DNA of 64,000 nt from Nitrososphaerota archaeon. Lineage in GTDB: Archaea > Thermoproteota > Nitrososphaeria > Nitrososphaerales > Nitrosopumilaceae. The number at the start of each line of letters is the position of its first letter. Position 1 is the first letter of the stretch. Below the pieces are notes generated by a model. That model was not told the origin of the DNA, made no database searches, and saw nothing but the letters and a program-made list of their open reading frames with translations. Below, one piece after another: positions 8,528 through 15,843 of the stretch. Position numbers and translations under genes: made by a program. The DNA lies in assembly GCA_028867275.1 (NCBI GenBank), contig JAGWGU010000001.1, positions 119,767 through 183,766 of the forward strand. Direction: 5' to 3'.

Positions 8528-9376
8528 ATGGTTGATTACTGGCAACTAGTTTTACTTGGAGCAATTGCTGGATTTACAATATTTCTTGGATTGCCAATTG
8601 CTGCGATAAAAAATGTCAGTGCAAACAAGAAAGGATTTCTAAACGCACTAGCACTAGGAATTTTGGTATTTTTAATAATTGATGTATTTAGTCATGCATG
8701 GGAATCTACAGAATCTGCTGCAAAGGGTGCATTTTCTGGAAGTGTACCAATGTCTGATGCAGTCTTGTCATTGATTGCAATGTTTGGTGGAGTTGCAATT
8801 GGTCTAGTAGGTCTTGTCATATATGAAACAAGAATGCATAGAAACGCTGTTCCACAAATCCTATCAATTGATAATATAAAAAATGGTGACGATCATCTCA
8901 GACAATTATTTCATGAAGCAAACGCCTATCGATTAGCAATGATGATTGCAATTGGTATTGGTGCACATAACTTTAGTGAAGGTCTGGCAATAGGACAATC
9001 ATATGTTGCAGGTGAAGTCGGACTAGCAATACTTTTGATAATTGGATTTGGTGCACATAATGCAACAGAAGGATTTGGTATTGCGGGGCCTCTTACCGGA
9101 CTTGCAAATAGGCCAAAAATTAAGTTTCTTTTGTTGGTTGGTCTGATTGGCGGAGGTCCGACATTTCTTGGTACTATTCTTGGAAGTATGTGGGTCTCTA
9201 ACTTGGCGTTTATTTTATTTCTCTCAATAGCTGGAGGTGCACTGATCTATGTTTCATTACTGATGTATAACTCTGGGAGACGATATACTGGCAATATGAT
9301 TATGATGCTTGGAATTCTAATTGGACTCTGTGCTGGCTTTATGTCTGACTTGATAGTCTCTCTTGGCGGCGCCTAG
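8528..9376 (+). CDS. ZIP family divalent metal transporter (282 aa)
   Basis: Membrane permease importing zinc, iron or manganese (ZIP/GufA type). Eight hydrophobic segments are visible. The two metal-site helices carry HNFSEG (about residue 147) and HNATEG (about residue 177), the ZIP signature. A loop after the third helix has H and E/D residues. The length is usual for ZIP. A leaderless start at 8528 fits the TATA-like box at 8494. It diverges from an HTH regulator with mirrored operator-like boxes, which supports metal-responsive control. The transported metal cannot be told from sequence. Confidence 0.9.
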   Translation: MVDYWQLVLLGAIAGFTIFLGLPIAAIKNVSANKKGFLNALALGILVFLIIDVFSHAWESTESAAKGAFSGSVPMSDAVLSLIAMFGGVAIGLVGLVIYETRMHRNAVPQILSIDNIKNGDDHLRQLFHEANAYRLAMMIAIGIGAHNFSEGLAIGQSYVAGEVGLAILLIIGFGAHNATEGFGIAGPLTGLANRPKIKFLLLVGLIGGGPTFLGTILGSMWVSNLAFILFLSIAGGALIYVSLLMYNSGRRYTGNMIMMLGILIGLCAGFMSDLIVSLGGA

Positions 9377-9456
9377 TAATAGAATAATTCTAGAGACTAG
9401 ACTGTCAGTTTTTATTACATACCATTAGTTAATGGCTGCAATTAGAATGAAATTCT

Positions 9457-9900
9457 ATGAAAAAGGGGATTATAGCATTAGGTGTAGTATTGATAATTTT
9501 TGGTCTGCTTGGCTATAAATTCGGTCCAGGTTTAGCTACCAAGGAGATAAGCAACCTAACTGGAGGAACTATGGACACTCACCTTACTTCGTCAATGTTG
9601 TCACAGATGGGAATTCCTCCGATTGATGAAATGGTTAAAGTCACCAAGTATAGTTTTGTCGGTCTTGGAGTTGCCGGGATTGGAGTAACAATATTTGGTA
9701 TACTTTCAAAAAAATCAAAACCGCAGTTTGTTATGCCTAAAACTGAATACCCTTATCATGAGGATCATGTGGAAATGAGTGGAAAATCAAATGCATTACA
9801 TACATTACAAGAGAGACTTGCAAGAGGAGAGATAACCTCGAGTCAATATGTAAATTTAAAGAAACTTTTGGAAGAAGATGATAAAAAAATCGACAAATGA
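9457..9900 (+). CDS. Small two-helix membrane protein with SHOCT tail (147 aa)
   Basis: Unknown function. Residues 4-24 form a transmembrane helix. A loop containing LTGGTMDTHLTSSMLSQMG follows, then a second helix at about 66-86. The cytoplasmic tail ends in a SHOCT-like segment (LQERLARGEITSSQYVNLKK) like that of the protein at 3428-4630. SHOCT segments are short oligomerization or docking helices found at protein ends. It lies 80 bp downstream of the ZIP gene on the same strand and may be cotranscribed. Confidence 0.7.
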   Translation: MKKGIIALGVVLIIFGLLGYKFGPGLATKEISNLTGGTMDTHLTSSMLSQMGIPPIDEMVKVTKYSFVGLGVAGIGVTIFGILSKKSKPQFVMPKTEYPYHEDHVEMSGKSNALHTLQERLARGEITSSQYVNLKKLLEEDDKKIDK

Positions 9901-10022
9901 ACTGCACATATCTTTTACTTTCTAGTTATTTCTATTGTGTTCATTCTACAATTGAAATATGCTGTGAAATTGTTTGATTAATTGTTTACCTGATATCTTA
10001 TCGTTAATAATCATGTGAGTAT

Positions 10023-10041
10023 TGTGTAAACTCTTTACACA
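10023..10041. promoter_or_regulatory. Perfect inverted repeat TGTGTAAA-CTC-TTTACACA
   Basis: Two 8-bp arms separated by 3 nt lie about 47 bp upstream of a small ribbon-helix-helix-like gene (10088). Such sites are typical for dimeric regulators. As RNA it would also form an 8-bp hairpin, so a terminator role for the gene ending at 9900 cannot be excluded, although no T-run follows. Confidence 0.4.
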
Positions 10042-10050
10042 CAGCCTCTT

Positions 10051-10062
10051 GTACGGCCGTAC
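10051..10062. promoter_or_regulatory. 12-bp perfect palindrome GTACGGCCGTAC
   Basis: This GC-rich perfect palindrome in an AT-rich gap lies just upstream of a weak TATA-like TTTTTAAT (10066-10073) and the microprotein start at 10088. It is the second palindrome in a 40-bp stretch and a candidate operator. Confidence 0.4.
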
Positions 10063-10087
10063 TCATTTTTAATGATATGGTAAAAGA

Positions 10088-10222
10088 ATGGAGATTGTAG
10101 TACCAGATGACATACACCAAAAATTGGCTGGCAGGTGTGATAAAATTGGTTGTGACGTACCCGATTACGTGAAGGCATCTGTTGAATACGTCATATGGAA
10201 ATATGGAGAAAAAATTATGTAA
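10088..10222 (+). CDS. Ribbon-helix-helix-like microprotein (44 aa)
   Basis: A short open frame with the pattern of a ribbon-helix-helix (MetJ/Arc) DNA-binding unit: strand EIVVP, helix DDIHQKLAGRCDKIG, turn with CDVPDYVK, second helix ASVEYVIWKYGEKI. Two cysteines (residues 17 and 22) flank the turn. Two palindromes upstream (10023-10041 and 10051-10062) would suit a dimeric RHH repressor controlling itself. Against it: the TATA-like box is only about 19 nt from the ATG. The last 8 bases overlap the end of purP. It could also be an antitoxin-like protein, but no toxin gene is adjacent. Confidence 0.5.
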   Translation: MEIVVPDDIHQKLAGRCDKIGCDVPDYVKASVEYVIWKYGEKIM

Positions 10223-11240
10223 CTATTTTATCTAGTTGATTCTTACTTGAAGCAATTTTTATCTCTCGGGCTATTCTTCTTCCCATGCTCATTGGTTCAT
10301 TATAAATTAATGATGAATATGGTGAACCATCTACGTAGAGATTAGTTCCTGCAACTATTCTTGCAGAAAACTCAAACGTAGTAAATTTACCGTTTTCATC
10401 ATAGACTCCCTCAAGACAAAAAGGTCCTGTCATACCTGGTGCCACAAGCCTTTTTGCAGCATCGACAAATCTCTCCCCCATTGCATAGACTTCATCGAGC
10501 AGTGATTCTCGCAAGACTAGAGGACTGTTGCCTATCACATTAAATGACGGAATCAATTCCACATCAATTTGCTCTTGAGCTGGAATCCTGCCTAACCCAT
10601 CTATATCTGACTCGTATCTTCTGTCTACCCCAAAAAATTCCAACTCTCCAGTTATCTCCGAATAAAAGTATTGTAAATATGCAGAAACTCCCAAAGCATA
10701 TTCTTGCAAGTACAGATCCGAGTCTCCTTTGATTACTCCGTCTGTAATCAACCTGTCTCGTTTTTTCAGGTATTCTTCTTCGTTTGTTGCAAGAAAGTAT
10801 CCCTTACCTCCTGCAGCTCCATGTCTTTTTGCAATCACTAGACCGTTTATTTCACTTGGATTGGATAATGATCTTGGGATTTTTAATTTAGATTCTACCA
10901 TGAGTTTCTCTTTCATGTTTCTGTCAGACTCCCACCTGAGAATCCACTTGTTTCCAAAGATTGGTATCCTGATTGATTCTATCTCTGATGAATTCATCTG
11001 AGCTATTAGGGTTCCATGTGGTATGACTATTGCATTATTTTCTTTTAGAATTTTTGAACATCTTTGATCCATGACTTCAGAAAAAGAATCAACAAGTACA
11101 AATTCATCTATGAATCGAAATCTTTTGTAAAGTTTTTCACGTTTTTTTTCACACACTAGTATGGTTTTGAAGCCCTCGTCTTTTGCTCCTTTGAGTACCT
11201 GAAGAGCACAATGAGAACCAAGGGTGGCAATTGAGGTCAT
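10215..11240 (-). CDS. purP: FAICAR synthetase PurP, ATP-grasp (341 aa)
   Basis: ATP- and formate-dependent 5-formaminoimidazole-4-carboxamide ribonucleotide synthetase, the archaeal replacement for PurH transformylase in purine synthesis. The N-terminus IATLGSHCALQVLKGAKDEG is characteristic. The ATP-grasp core shows IAKRHGAAGGKGYFLA and the C-terminal FCLEGVYDENGKFTTFEFSARIVAGTN. The length is normal. It follows an unknown 71-aa gene by 23 bp. PurP uses free formate, which is of interest given the formate dehydrogenase-like gene at 42154. Confidence 0.95.
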   Translation of the reverse strand: MTSIATLGSHCALQVLKGAKDEGFKTILVCEKKREKLYKRFRFIDEFVLVDSFSEVMDQRCSKILKENNAIVIPHGTLIAQMNSSEIESIRIPIFGNKWILRWESDRNMKEKLMVESKLKIPRSLSNPSEINGLVIAKRHGAAGGKGYFLATNEEEYLKKRDRLITDGVIKGDSDLYLQEYALGVSAYLQYFYSEITGELEFFGVDRRYESDIDGLGRIPAQEQIDVELIPSFNVIGNSPLVLRESLLDEVYAMGERFVDAAKRLVAPGMTGPFCLEGVYDENGKFTTFEFSARIVAGTNLYVDGSPYSSLIYNEPMSMGRRIAREIKIASSKNQLDKIVT

Positions 11241-11263
11241 GTTATCTCATCTATTTTTGGGGT

Positions 11264-11479
11264 TTATGAAAGTTCCATGGGTCTACTTGAGATGAAAGCA
11301 AATACATCGTCGATCAAATCCATAGAAAGATCCGACTTGTGTTCTTTTGGAATATTTTTCATCAAAAAGTCTATGACTGACTGATTCTGGGGAATTTTTC
11401 CTTCCTCTGCCATCTCAGAATAAAGTGAGACCAAGTGGGATGTAATTATTATTGTTTTTTCGCGGCTTGAAAGTGTCAT
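11264..11479 (-). CDS. Small acidic/helical protein of unknown function (71 aa)
   Basis: Not recognised. Mostly helical and without cysteines: REKTIIITSHLVSLYSEMAE near the N-terminus, then SVIDFLMKNIP and MDLIDDVFAFI. It is placed 23 bp upstream of purP on the same strand, so the two are likely cotranscribed. The start ATG is at 11479; no better alternative is seen. Confidence 0.6.
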   Translation of the reverse strand: MTLSSREKTIIITSHLVSLYSEMAEEGKIPQNQSVIDFLMKNIPKEHKSDLSMDLIDDVFAFISSRPMELS

Positions 11480-11552
11480 GTGGATAAATCATGCCCTTTT
11501 TAATTTAGAGGTTTGCAGTTTGTGTTTCGGTGTCCTAAAATGTCTGTGTGTC

Positions 11553-12620
11553 TTACCCATTAATCTTTTCAATCATATCTGTTCGCAATTGGCCACAAGC
11601 TGCTGAGATTTCTACTCCCTTTTCAACACGTACTGTGCAATTTACATCGCCGTTACGAAGTACTTGTTGAAATGCCAATACTTTTTTTCTAGCAGGGCGT
11701 TGGAACCCTCCTGCCGTGGGATTCATGGGAATAAGATTCACATGTGCACCATTGCCTCTCAAGACATGTGCTAATTCTGATGCAACTTTGGTGGAGTCAT
11801 TAATGCCATCAATTAATGCATATTCAAAAGTGACACGACGACCAGTTTTTTTGAAATAGCGTTTTGCCGCCATGATCAAATCTTCAACTGAGTGTGGTCC
11901 TGCGGTTGGTACTAGTTTTTTGCGTAATTCATCATTTGGTGCGTGAAGTGAGATGGCAAGCTTGACTTGAAGATCTTCGTCTGCAAGACGATCTATTCCA
12001 GATATTACACCGACAGTTGAAATTGTAATACTTCGTTGTCCTAGTCCAAAGGCACGGGGATGTGTCAAAAGCCTGACAGCTCGAATCATTTCATCATAAT
12101 TTGCAAGCGGCTCTCCCATTCCCATGAACACAAGATTGGTAACATGCTCTCCTCGCTGACGCAAGATTCTAGCAAAGTGGAGTACTTGAGAGACAATCTC
12201 CTCAGCTTTTAGGTTTTTTTCAAAACCCATTTGACCTGTGGCACAAAACACGCAACCCATTGGGCAGCCAACTTGAGTTGAAACACAAACTGTTGACCGT
12301 GGATGACTCTTGTCTTGTGATGGACTGTATTGCATCAGAACAGTTTCAATGAGTGTTTGATCATCGAATTTGAGAAGTAATTTTGTAGTGTGACCATCCT
12401 CGCTTACAACTCGGTAGACTTCATTTTCGGAACCTATGGTATATCCTGCTGTGACAAGCGCGTCTCGCAGTGAAGATGGAATTTGATGTAAATCTGACAT
12501 TTTTCTTGGAGATTCGTGGTATAGCGCACGAAGCAACTGTTCTGCCCTGTATCGAGGATGGCCCAACTCTATGACAAGGTCATCCATCTCCTCTGGCAAA
12601 ATCCGATAAAGATCAATCAT
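11553..12620 (-). CDS. rlmN: RlmN-type radical SAM RNA methyltransferase (355 aa)
   Basis: Radical SAM enzyme of the RlmN/Cfr family, which methylates C2 of adenosine (A2503 in bacterial 23S rRNA, A37 in some tRNAs). The Fe-S motif is GCPMGCVFCATGQMGF (CxxxCxxC). The family's second catalytic region NLVFMGMGEPLANYDE is present, and the conserved C-terminal cysteine region reads GVEISAACGQLR. The length matches RlmN. It is divergent from pyrE with about 200 bp between. The family is mainly bacterial, so the archaeal target nucleotide is uncertain. G+C looks somewhat higher than in its neighbours. Confidence 0.9.
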   Translation of the reverse strand: MIDLYRILPEEMDDLVIELGHPRYRAEQLLRALYHESPRKMSDLHQIPSSLRDALVTAGYTIGSENEVYRVVSEDGHTTKLLLKFDDQTLIETVLMQYSPSQDKSHPRSTVCVSTQVGCPMGCVFCATGQMGFEKNLKAEEIVSQVLHFARILRQRGEHVTNLVFMGMGEPLANYDEMIRAVRLLTHPRAFGLGQRSITISTVGVISGIDRLADEDLQVKLAISLHAPNDELRKKLVPTAGPHSVEDLIMAAKRYFKKTGRRVTFEYALIDGINDSTKVASELAHVLRGNGAHVNLIPMNPTAGGFQRPARKKVLAFQQVLRNGDVNCTVRVEKGVEISAACGQLRTDMIEKING

Positions 12621-12821
12621 CTTTAGATGTATTCTAGGTTCTATTGAAAATATGACTCTTGTGTAATTTTTAGGGTTTTTTTTATGCTTGATTTCTAGTC
12701 ATAGGTTAGGATCAGACCCGATGTGCTTCTACTATGTGTAGTACATTTTGGTCCTATTTACCTAATTTCTCTCCAAAGTTTTAATCACCTATCTTCCCAT
12801 TGTATAACTAAAAGGTGTTTG

Positions 12822-13463
12822 ATGGTGATTAAGACTTCAAAGAAGGTTGCCGAAATGTTACTTGACATAAAAGCAGTAACTTTTAGTTTTACAAAACCCT
12901 ACTTGTACACTTTTGTTTCTGGTATCAAAGGACCTATGTATTGTGATAATCGACGATTGATAAGCTATCCAAATAAGAGACGGGTGGTTGTTGACGAGGT
13001 CGTCAAGATTGCTAAAGGACTGGATTTTGATATTGTTGGAGGTGTATCTACTGCAGGGATTCCATGGGCTGCACTAATTGCTGAGAGGCTCCACAAGCCG
13101 ATGATATACATAAGACCTGAAGCCAAAGGCTACGGCAAAAAGAGGCAGATAGAGGGCGATATGGAAAAAGGTGACAGAATTCTTGTAATTGAAGATCTTG
13201 TAAGTACAGGTAGCAGTGCTATATCTGCCATCAAGGCTGTGAGAAGAAACGGAGGGAAGGTAAGCGATTGCATCTTTATTTTCACTTATGATCTTGATAT
13301 TGCAAAAAAGAACTTTCAGAGAACGAAATGTAAAATGCACCCTCTACTCATATTTTCTGATCTAATTGAAGTTGCAGTGACAAGAAATTATATCAGCAAA
13401 GAAGAAAAAGAAGAGTTGCTGAAATGGCATAAAAATCCAAAAAAATATTGGGTGTCAATTTGA
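12822..13463 (+). CDS. pyrE: Orotate phosphoribosyltransferase-like (PyrE), 213 aa
   Basis: Converts orotate and PRPP to OMP in pyrimidine synthesis. The PRPP-binding motif is VLVIEDLVSTGSSAI, and upstream MIYIRPEAKGYGKKRQIEG is the flexible catalytic loop of OPRT. The open frame extends upstream to 12723, but those 33 residues do not look like the family N-terminus; the ATG at 12822 follows a TATA-like TATAACT at about 12802 and gives the usual length. The C-terminus is longer than in bacterial enzymes but common in archaea. Other purine/pyrimidine PRTases are possible but less likely. Confidence 0.88.
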   Translation: MVIKTSKKVAEMLLDIKAVTFSFTKPYLYTFVSGIKGPMYCDNRRLISYPNKRRVVVDEVVKIAKGLDFDIVGGVSTAGIPWAALIAERLHKPMIYIRPEAKGYGKKRQIEGDMEKGDRILVIEDLVSTGSSAISAIKAVRRNGGKVSDCIFIFTYDLDIAKKNFQRTKCKMHPLLIFSDLIEVAVTRNYISKEEKEELLKWHKNPKKYWVSI

Positions 13464-13618
13464 TCTGGTAACTAAACGCCACAAATAACTTGCTGATAAT
13501 TATTCTTAAAAAAGAAATTCCAAATCTTAAACTCTTGTTTTTTGCTAATGCCGAAATTGACAAGATTGGATACTGTGATCTCCAATATTGTAATTTATTG
13601 AAATTAAAAAATAGGTGA

Positions 13619-13840
13619 TTAGAGTTTGTTGTCTTTGACTTCTGCAATAAGCAGATCACGTAAAATACCCGCATGTTTCTCTTCGTCAATTCTTATAGTC
13701 TCCCATGCTGTTTTTGCTTTTAGATCATCATTTTTTTGGGCGTCTTCTATGTATTTGCTTACGTGAGACAAGAACTCTAATTTCTTTGCAAGTTGCTTTG
13801 TTATGTTGTAGCAGTTGTCATTTAGACAGAGTTTTTGCAT
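13619..13840 (-). CDS. Small helical protein with ferritin-like DEEKH motif (73 aa)
   Basis: Function unknown. The N-terminus has two cysteines (KLCLNDNCYN). The rest is helical, and the second helix carries RIDEEKHAGILRDLL, which resembles the ExxH half-site of ferritin/rubrerythrin di-iron helices. At 73 aa it could supply one helical hairpin and would need to dimerize to make a di-iron site. It lies about 105 bp downstream of the RNA element at 13946-14044 on the same strand, so that element could alternatively be its 5' leader. Confidence 0.6.
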   Translation of the reverse strand: MQKLCLNDNCYNITKQLAKKLEFLSHVSKYIEDAQKNDDLKAKTAWETIRIDEEKHAGILRDLLIAEVKDNKL

Positions 13841-13945
13841 AACTATGATTCAGAAAAAATTGTACTTTAATGTATATCATGATTATCACTCATGAGAAAA
13901 CATACTATTTTGATTTTATGATGATTTTAATCACATAAAAAGAAA

Positions 13946-14044
13946 GAACGCAAACATTACGAGATTCAGATCGTGATGATCCTGTGGTCACCCAGTTATC
14001 CTAAAAAAATCCTCCAAAGAGTTGTTTTTTCTCAGCTTACGTCC
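13946..14044 (-). ncRNA. Candidate small RNA, copy A of a two-copy family (~99 nt)
   Basis: Related to 30700-30808. Read on the minus strand both begin GGACG(T/C)AA and end TTGCGT(T/C)C. They share a near-identical core from TTTTTAGGATAAC through GGGTGACCA to ACGATCTGAATC. The closing 8-bp stem is fully paired on the minus strand (two G-U pairs here), whereas the plus strand would have two A-C mismatches. Inside are an A-run/T-run hairpin (14025-14030 with 14003-14008) whose loop holds TTTGGAGG, and a small GATC hairpin. A TATA-like TTTAAGAT on the minus strand (14061-14068) lies about 20 nt before the 5' end, and a T-rich stretch TTTCTTTTTA follows the 3' end. Not matched to a known family by me. 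Confidence 0.55.
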
Positions 14045-14210
14045 AATTTCTCAGCATTTTATCTTAAAGAGAACTATTGATTATCACAGTTGATTTTCTT
14101 GATTTTCCTTTCTGTCATCTGTCTCTGGAGACTTGTAGTTCCTCAAAATTAACTAGATCTCCCCCACAAAATACTATGCTAGTGCCTATTATTAACAGCA
14201 AGAAATTGAT

Positions 14211-15566
14211 ATGGTAACACAAATTAACACTAACAAAAACACATTTGATGAAAACATGATAGGCACAGAACTTGGAGAATGGCGTAGAACCATCTATTCT
14301 AATCAACTTGATCCATCCATGGATGGCAAAGAAGTTATCGTAATGGGCTGGATCTCAAGCGTAAGAGATCATGGAAATCTTGTATTTGTCTTGCTAAATG
14401 ATAAAGAGGGACAGATGCAAATTACTGCCAAGGCAGGTGTATGTCCAGATGAGATCAAGGAAAGCCTGGTAAAACTAAAGGAACAGTCAACTATTGCAGT
14501 CAAGGGCGTGGTAAAACCATCTGCAAAGGCTCCACGGGGAGTTGAAATATCTCCAAGCGAATTGCGCGTATTTTCAGTTGTTGAAAAAATTGCACCATTT
14601 CAATGGCAGACAAAAACAGTTCCAAACATTGATACCAGATTAGAATTACGGGCAATAGATCTACGCAGAAATATTTTACAGCACATCTTTAAGATGAGGA
14701 GCCTAGTTCTCAAATCAATTCGTGATTATCTGTATGAGAAAGAATTTCTTGAAGTAAATACTCCCAAGATGATTGCCACTGCAACAGAGGGTGGTGCTGC
14801 ACTATTTCCAATATTTTATTACAACAAAGAAGCATTTCTTGCGCAGAGTCCGCAGCTTTACAAGGAACAACTTACACTAAGCTTTGAGAAAATTTTTGAG
14901 ATTGGCCCGATATTTAGAGCAGAGGCATCTAGAACTAACAGACATCTTTCTGAAGCAATCTCAATAGATCTTGAAGAGGCCTTTTCAGACTATAATGACA
15001 TCATGCTACATGTGGAAAACATAATCAAAAGATCAATTAAAACTGTAAAAGACTATTGTGTGTCTACAAAATCTGTTGATTATAAAATTCCCGACATCCC
15101 TGAAAAGATTCCTCAGTATACCTATACAGAATTGGTAGACCGAATGCAAAAAGCTGGAGCCACAACAAAATGGGGAGATGACCTGTATCCTTCACAATTA
15201 AAGAAAATCAACCTGAGTGGATTTTACTTCATCAAGGATTGGCCACTTGCTCCAAAACCGTTCTATGTCAAGGCCAAAAATGATGATCAAAAAATATCCG
15301 AGTCATTTGATCTCATGTTTGGAGATCTCGAATTATCCTCTGGAAGTACTAGAATTGAAAAAAGATTGGAGTTAGAAGAGAGGATGAAGAACAAGGGCTT
15401 TAAACTTGATGCATTTGATTATCACTTGTGCATATTTGATTACGGAGTTCCACCACATGCCGGGTGTGGTATTGGCCTTGAAAGGCTGATGATGGCCCTT
15501 ACTGGCACTGAAAACATTAGAGATGCTACCTTTTATCCACGTGATGTAGATAGACTTACACCATAG
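14211..15566 (+). CDS. aspS: Aspartyl-tRNA synthetase, probably non-discriminating (451 aa)
   Basis: Class II synthetase charging tRNA-Asp, and probably tRNA-Asn, with aspartate. The N-terminal OB-fold anticodon domain spans about 30-140 (VMGWISSVRDHGNLVF). Class II motif 2 is FEIGPIFRAEASRTNRHLSEA and motif 3 is GCGIGLERLMMAL. The start ATG at 14211 has an AT-rich TATA-like region about 26 nt upstream and adds about 15 residues before the family-like N-terminus (a second ATG is at 14256). It heads a run into gatCAB, and that context argues for a misacylating, non-discriminating enzyme whose Asp-tRNA(Asn) is amidated by GatCAB. Specificity cannot be proven from the window. Confidence 0.95.
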   Translation: MVTQINTNKNTFDENMIGTELGEWRRTIYSNQLDPSMDGKEVIVMGWISSVRDHGNLVFVLLNDKEGQMQITAKAGVCPDEIKESLVKLKEQSTIAVKGVVKPSAKAPRGVEISPSELRVFSVVEKIAPFQWQTKTVPNIDTRLELRAIDLRRNILQHIFKMRSLVLKSIRDYLYEKEFLEVNTPKMIATATEGGAALFPIFYYNKEAFLAQSPQLYKEQLTLSFEKIFEIGPIFRAEASRTNRHLSEAISIDLEEAFSDYNDIMLHVENIIKRSIKTVKDYCVSTKSVDYKIPDIPEKIPQYTYTELVDRMQKAGATTKWGDDLYPSQLKKINLSGFYFIKDWPLAPKPFYVKAKNDDQKISESFDLMFGDLELSSGSTRIEKRLELEERMKNKGFKLDAFDYHLCIFDYGVPPHAGCGIGLERLMMALTGTENIRDATFYPRDVDRLTP

Positions 15567-15576
15567 GTGAAGTGAC

Positions 15577-15843
15577 ATGGTGGAAAGAAAAGAAATTGAA
15601 CACCTCGGGGATTTGGTCAAAGTTGATCTTAGCGAGCCAGAAAAATACATCAAGCAGGTAGAACAGATTCTAAATTATTTTGATAGACTTGACAAGGTAG
15701 AATTTCCCTCTGACGATACATTGAGAACACAAATTACAACTGATGGTCTCAGGGATGATGTCTATGAACCATATGGAGATTCTTTGATTGGCCATCTAAA
15801 GAAAGACCAAAACAACTTCATCCGTGCTCCAAAAATGGTTTAA
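15577..15843 (+). CDS. gatC: Asp/Glu-tRNA amidotransferase subunit C (88 aa)
   Basis: Small stabilizing subunit that wraps around GatA in the GatCAB amidotransferase. It shows the family pattern of an N-terminal helix with IEHLGDLVKVDLSEPE, a middle QVEQILNYFDRLDKV and a C-terminal extended stretch ending RAPKMV. Length is slightly under bacterial GatC. It starts 10 bp after aspS and its stop is directly followed by the gatA ATG, so it is clearly cotranscribed. Confidence 0.9.
   Translation: MVERKEIEHLGDLVKVDLSEPEKYIKQVEQILNYFDRLDKVEFPSDDTLRTQITTDGLRDDVYEPYGDSLIGHLKKDQNNFIRAPKMV

Noticed and set aside
13496..13618. About 41-codon plus-strand frame after pyrE with two cysteines (IGYCDLQYCNLL)
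   Set aside because: No promoter, and only a TTG as start; it resembles translated AT-rich spacer.
13946..14044. C/D box guide RNA reading of copy A on the plus strand (GTGATGA present)
   Set aside because: The GTGATGA is not kept in copy B (TAGCGATC there), and no D box is placed correctly.
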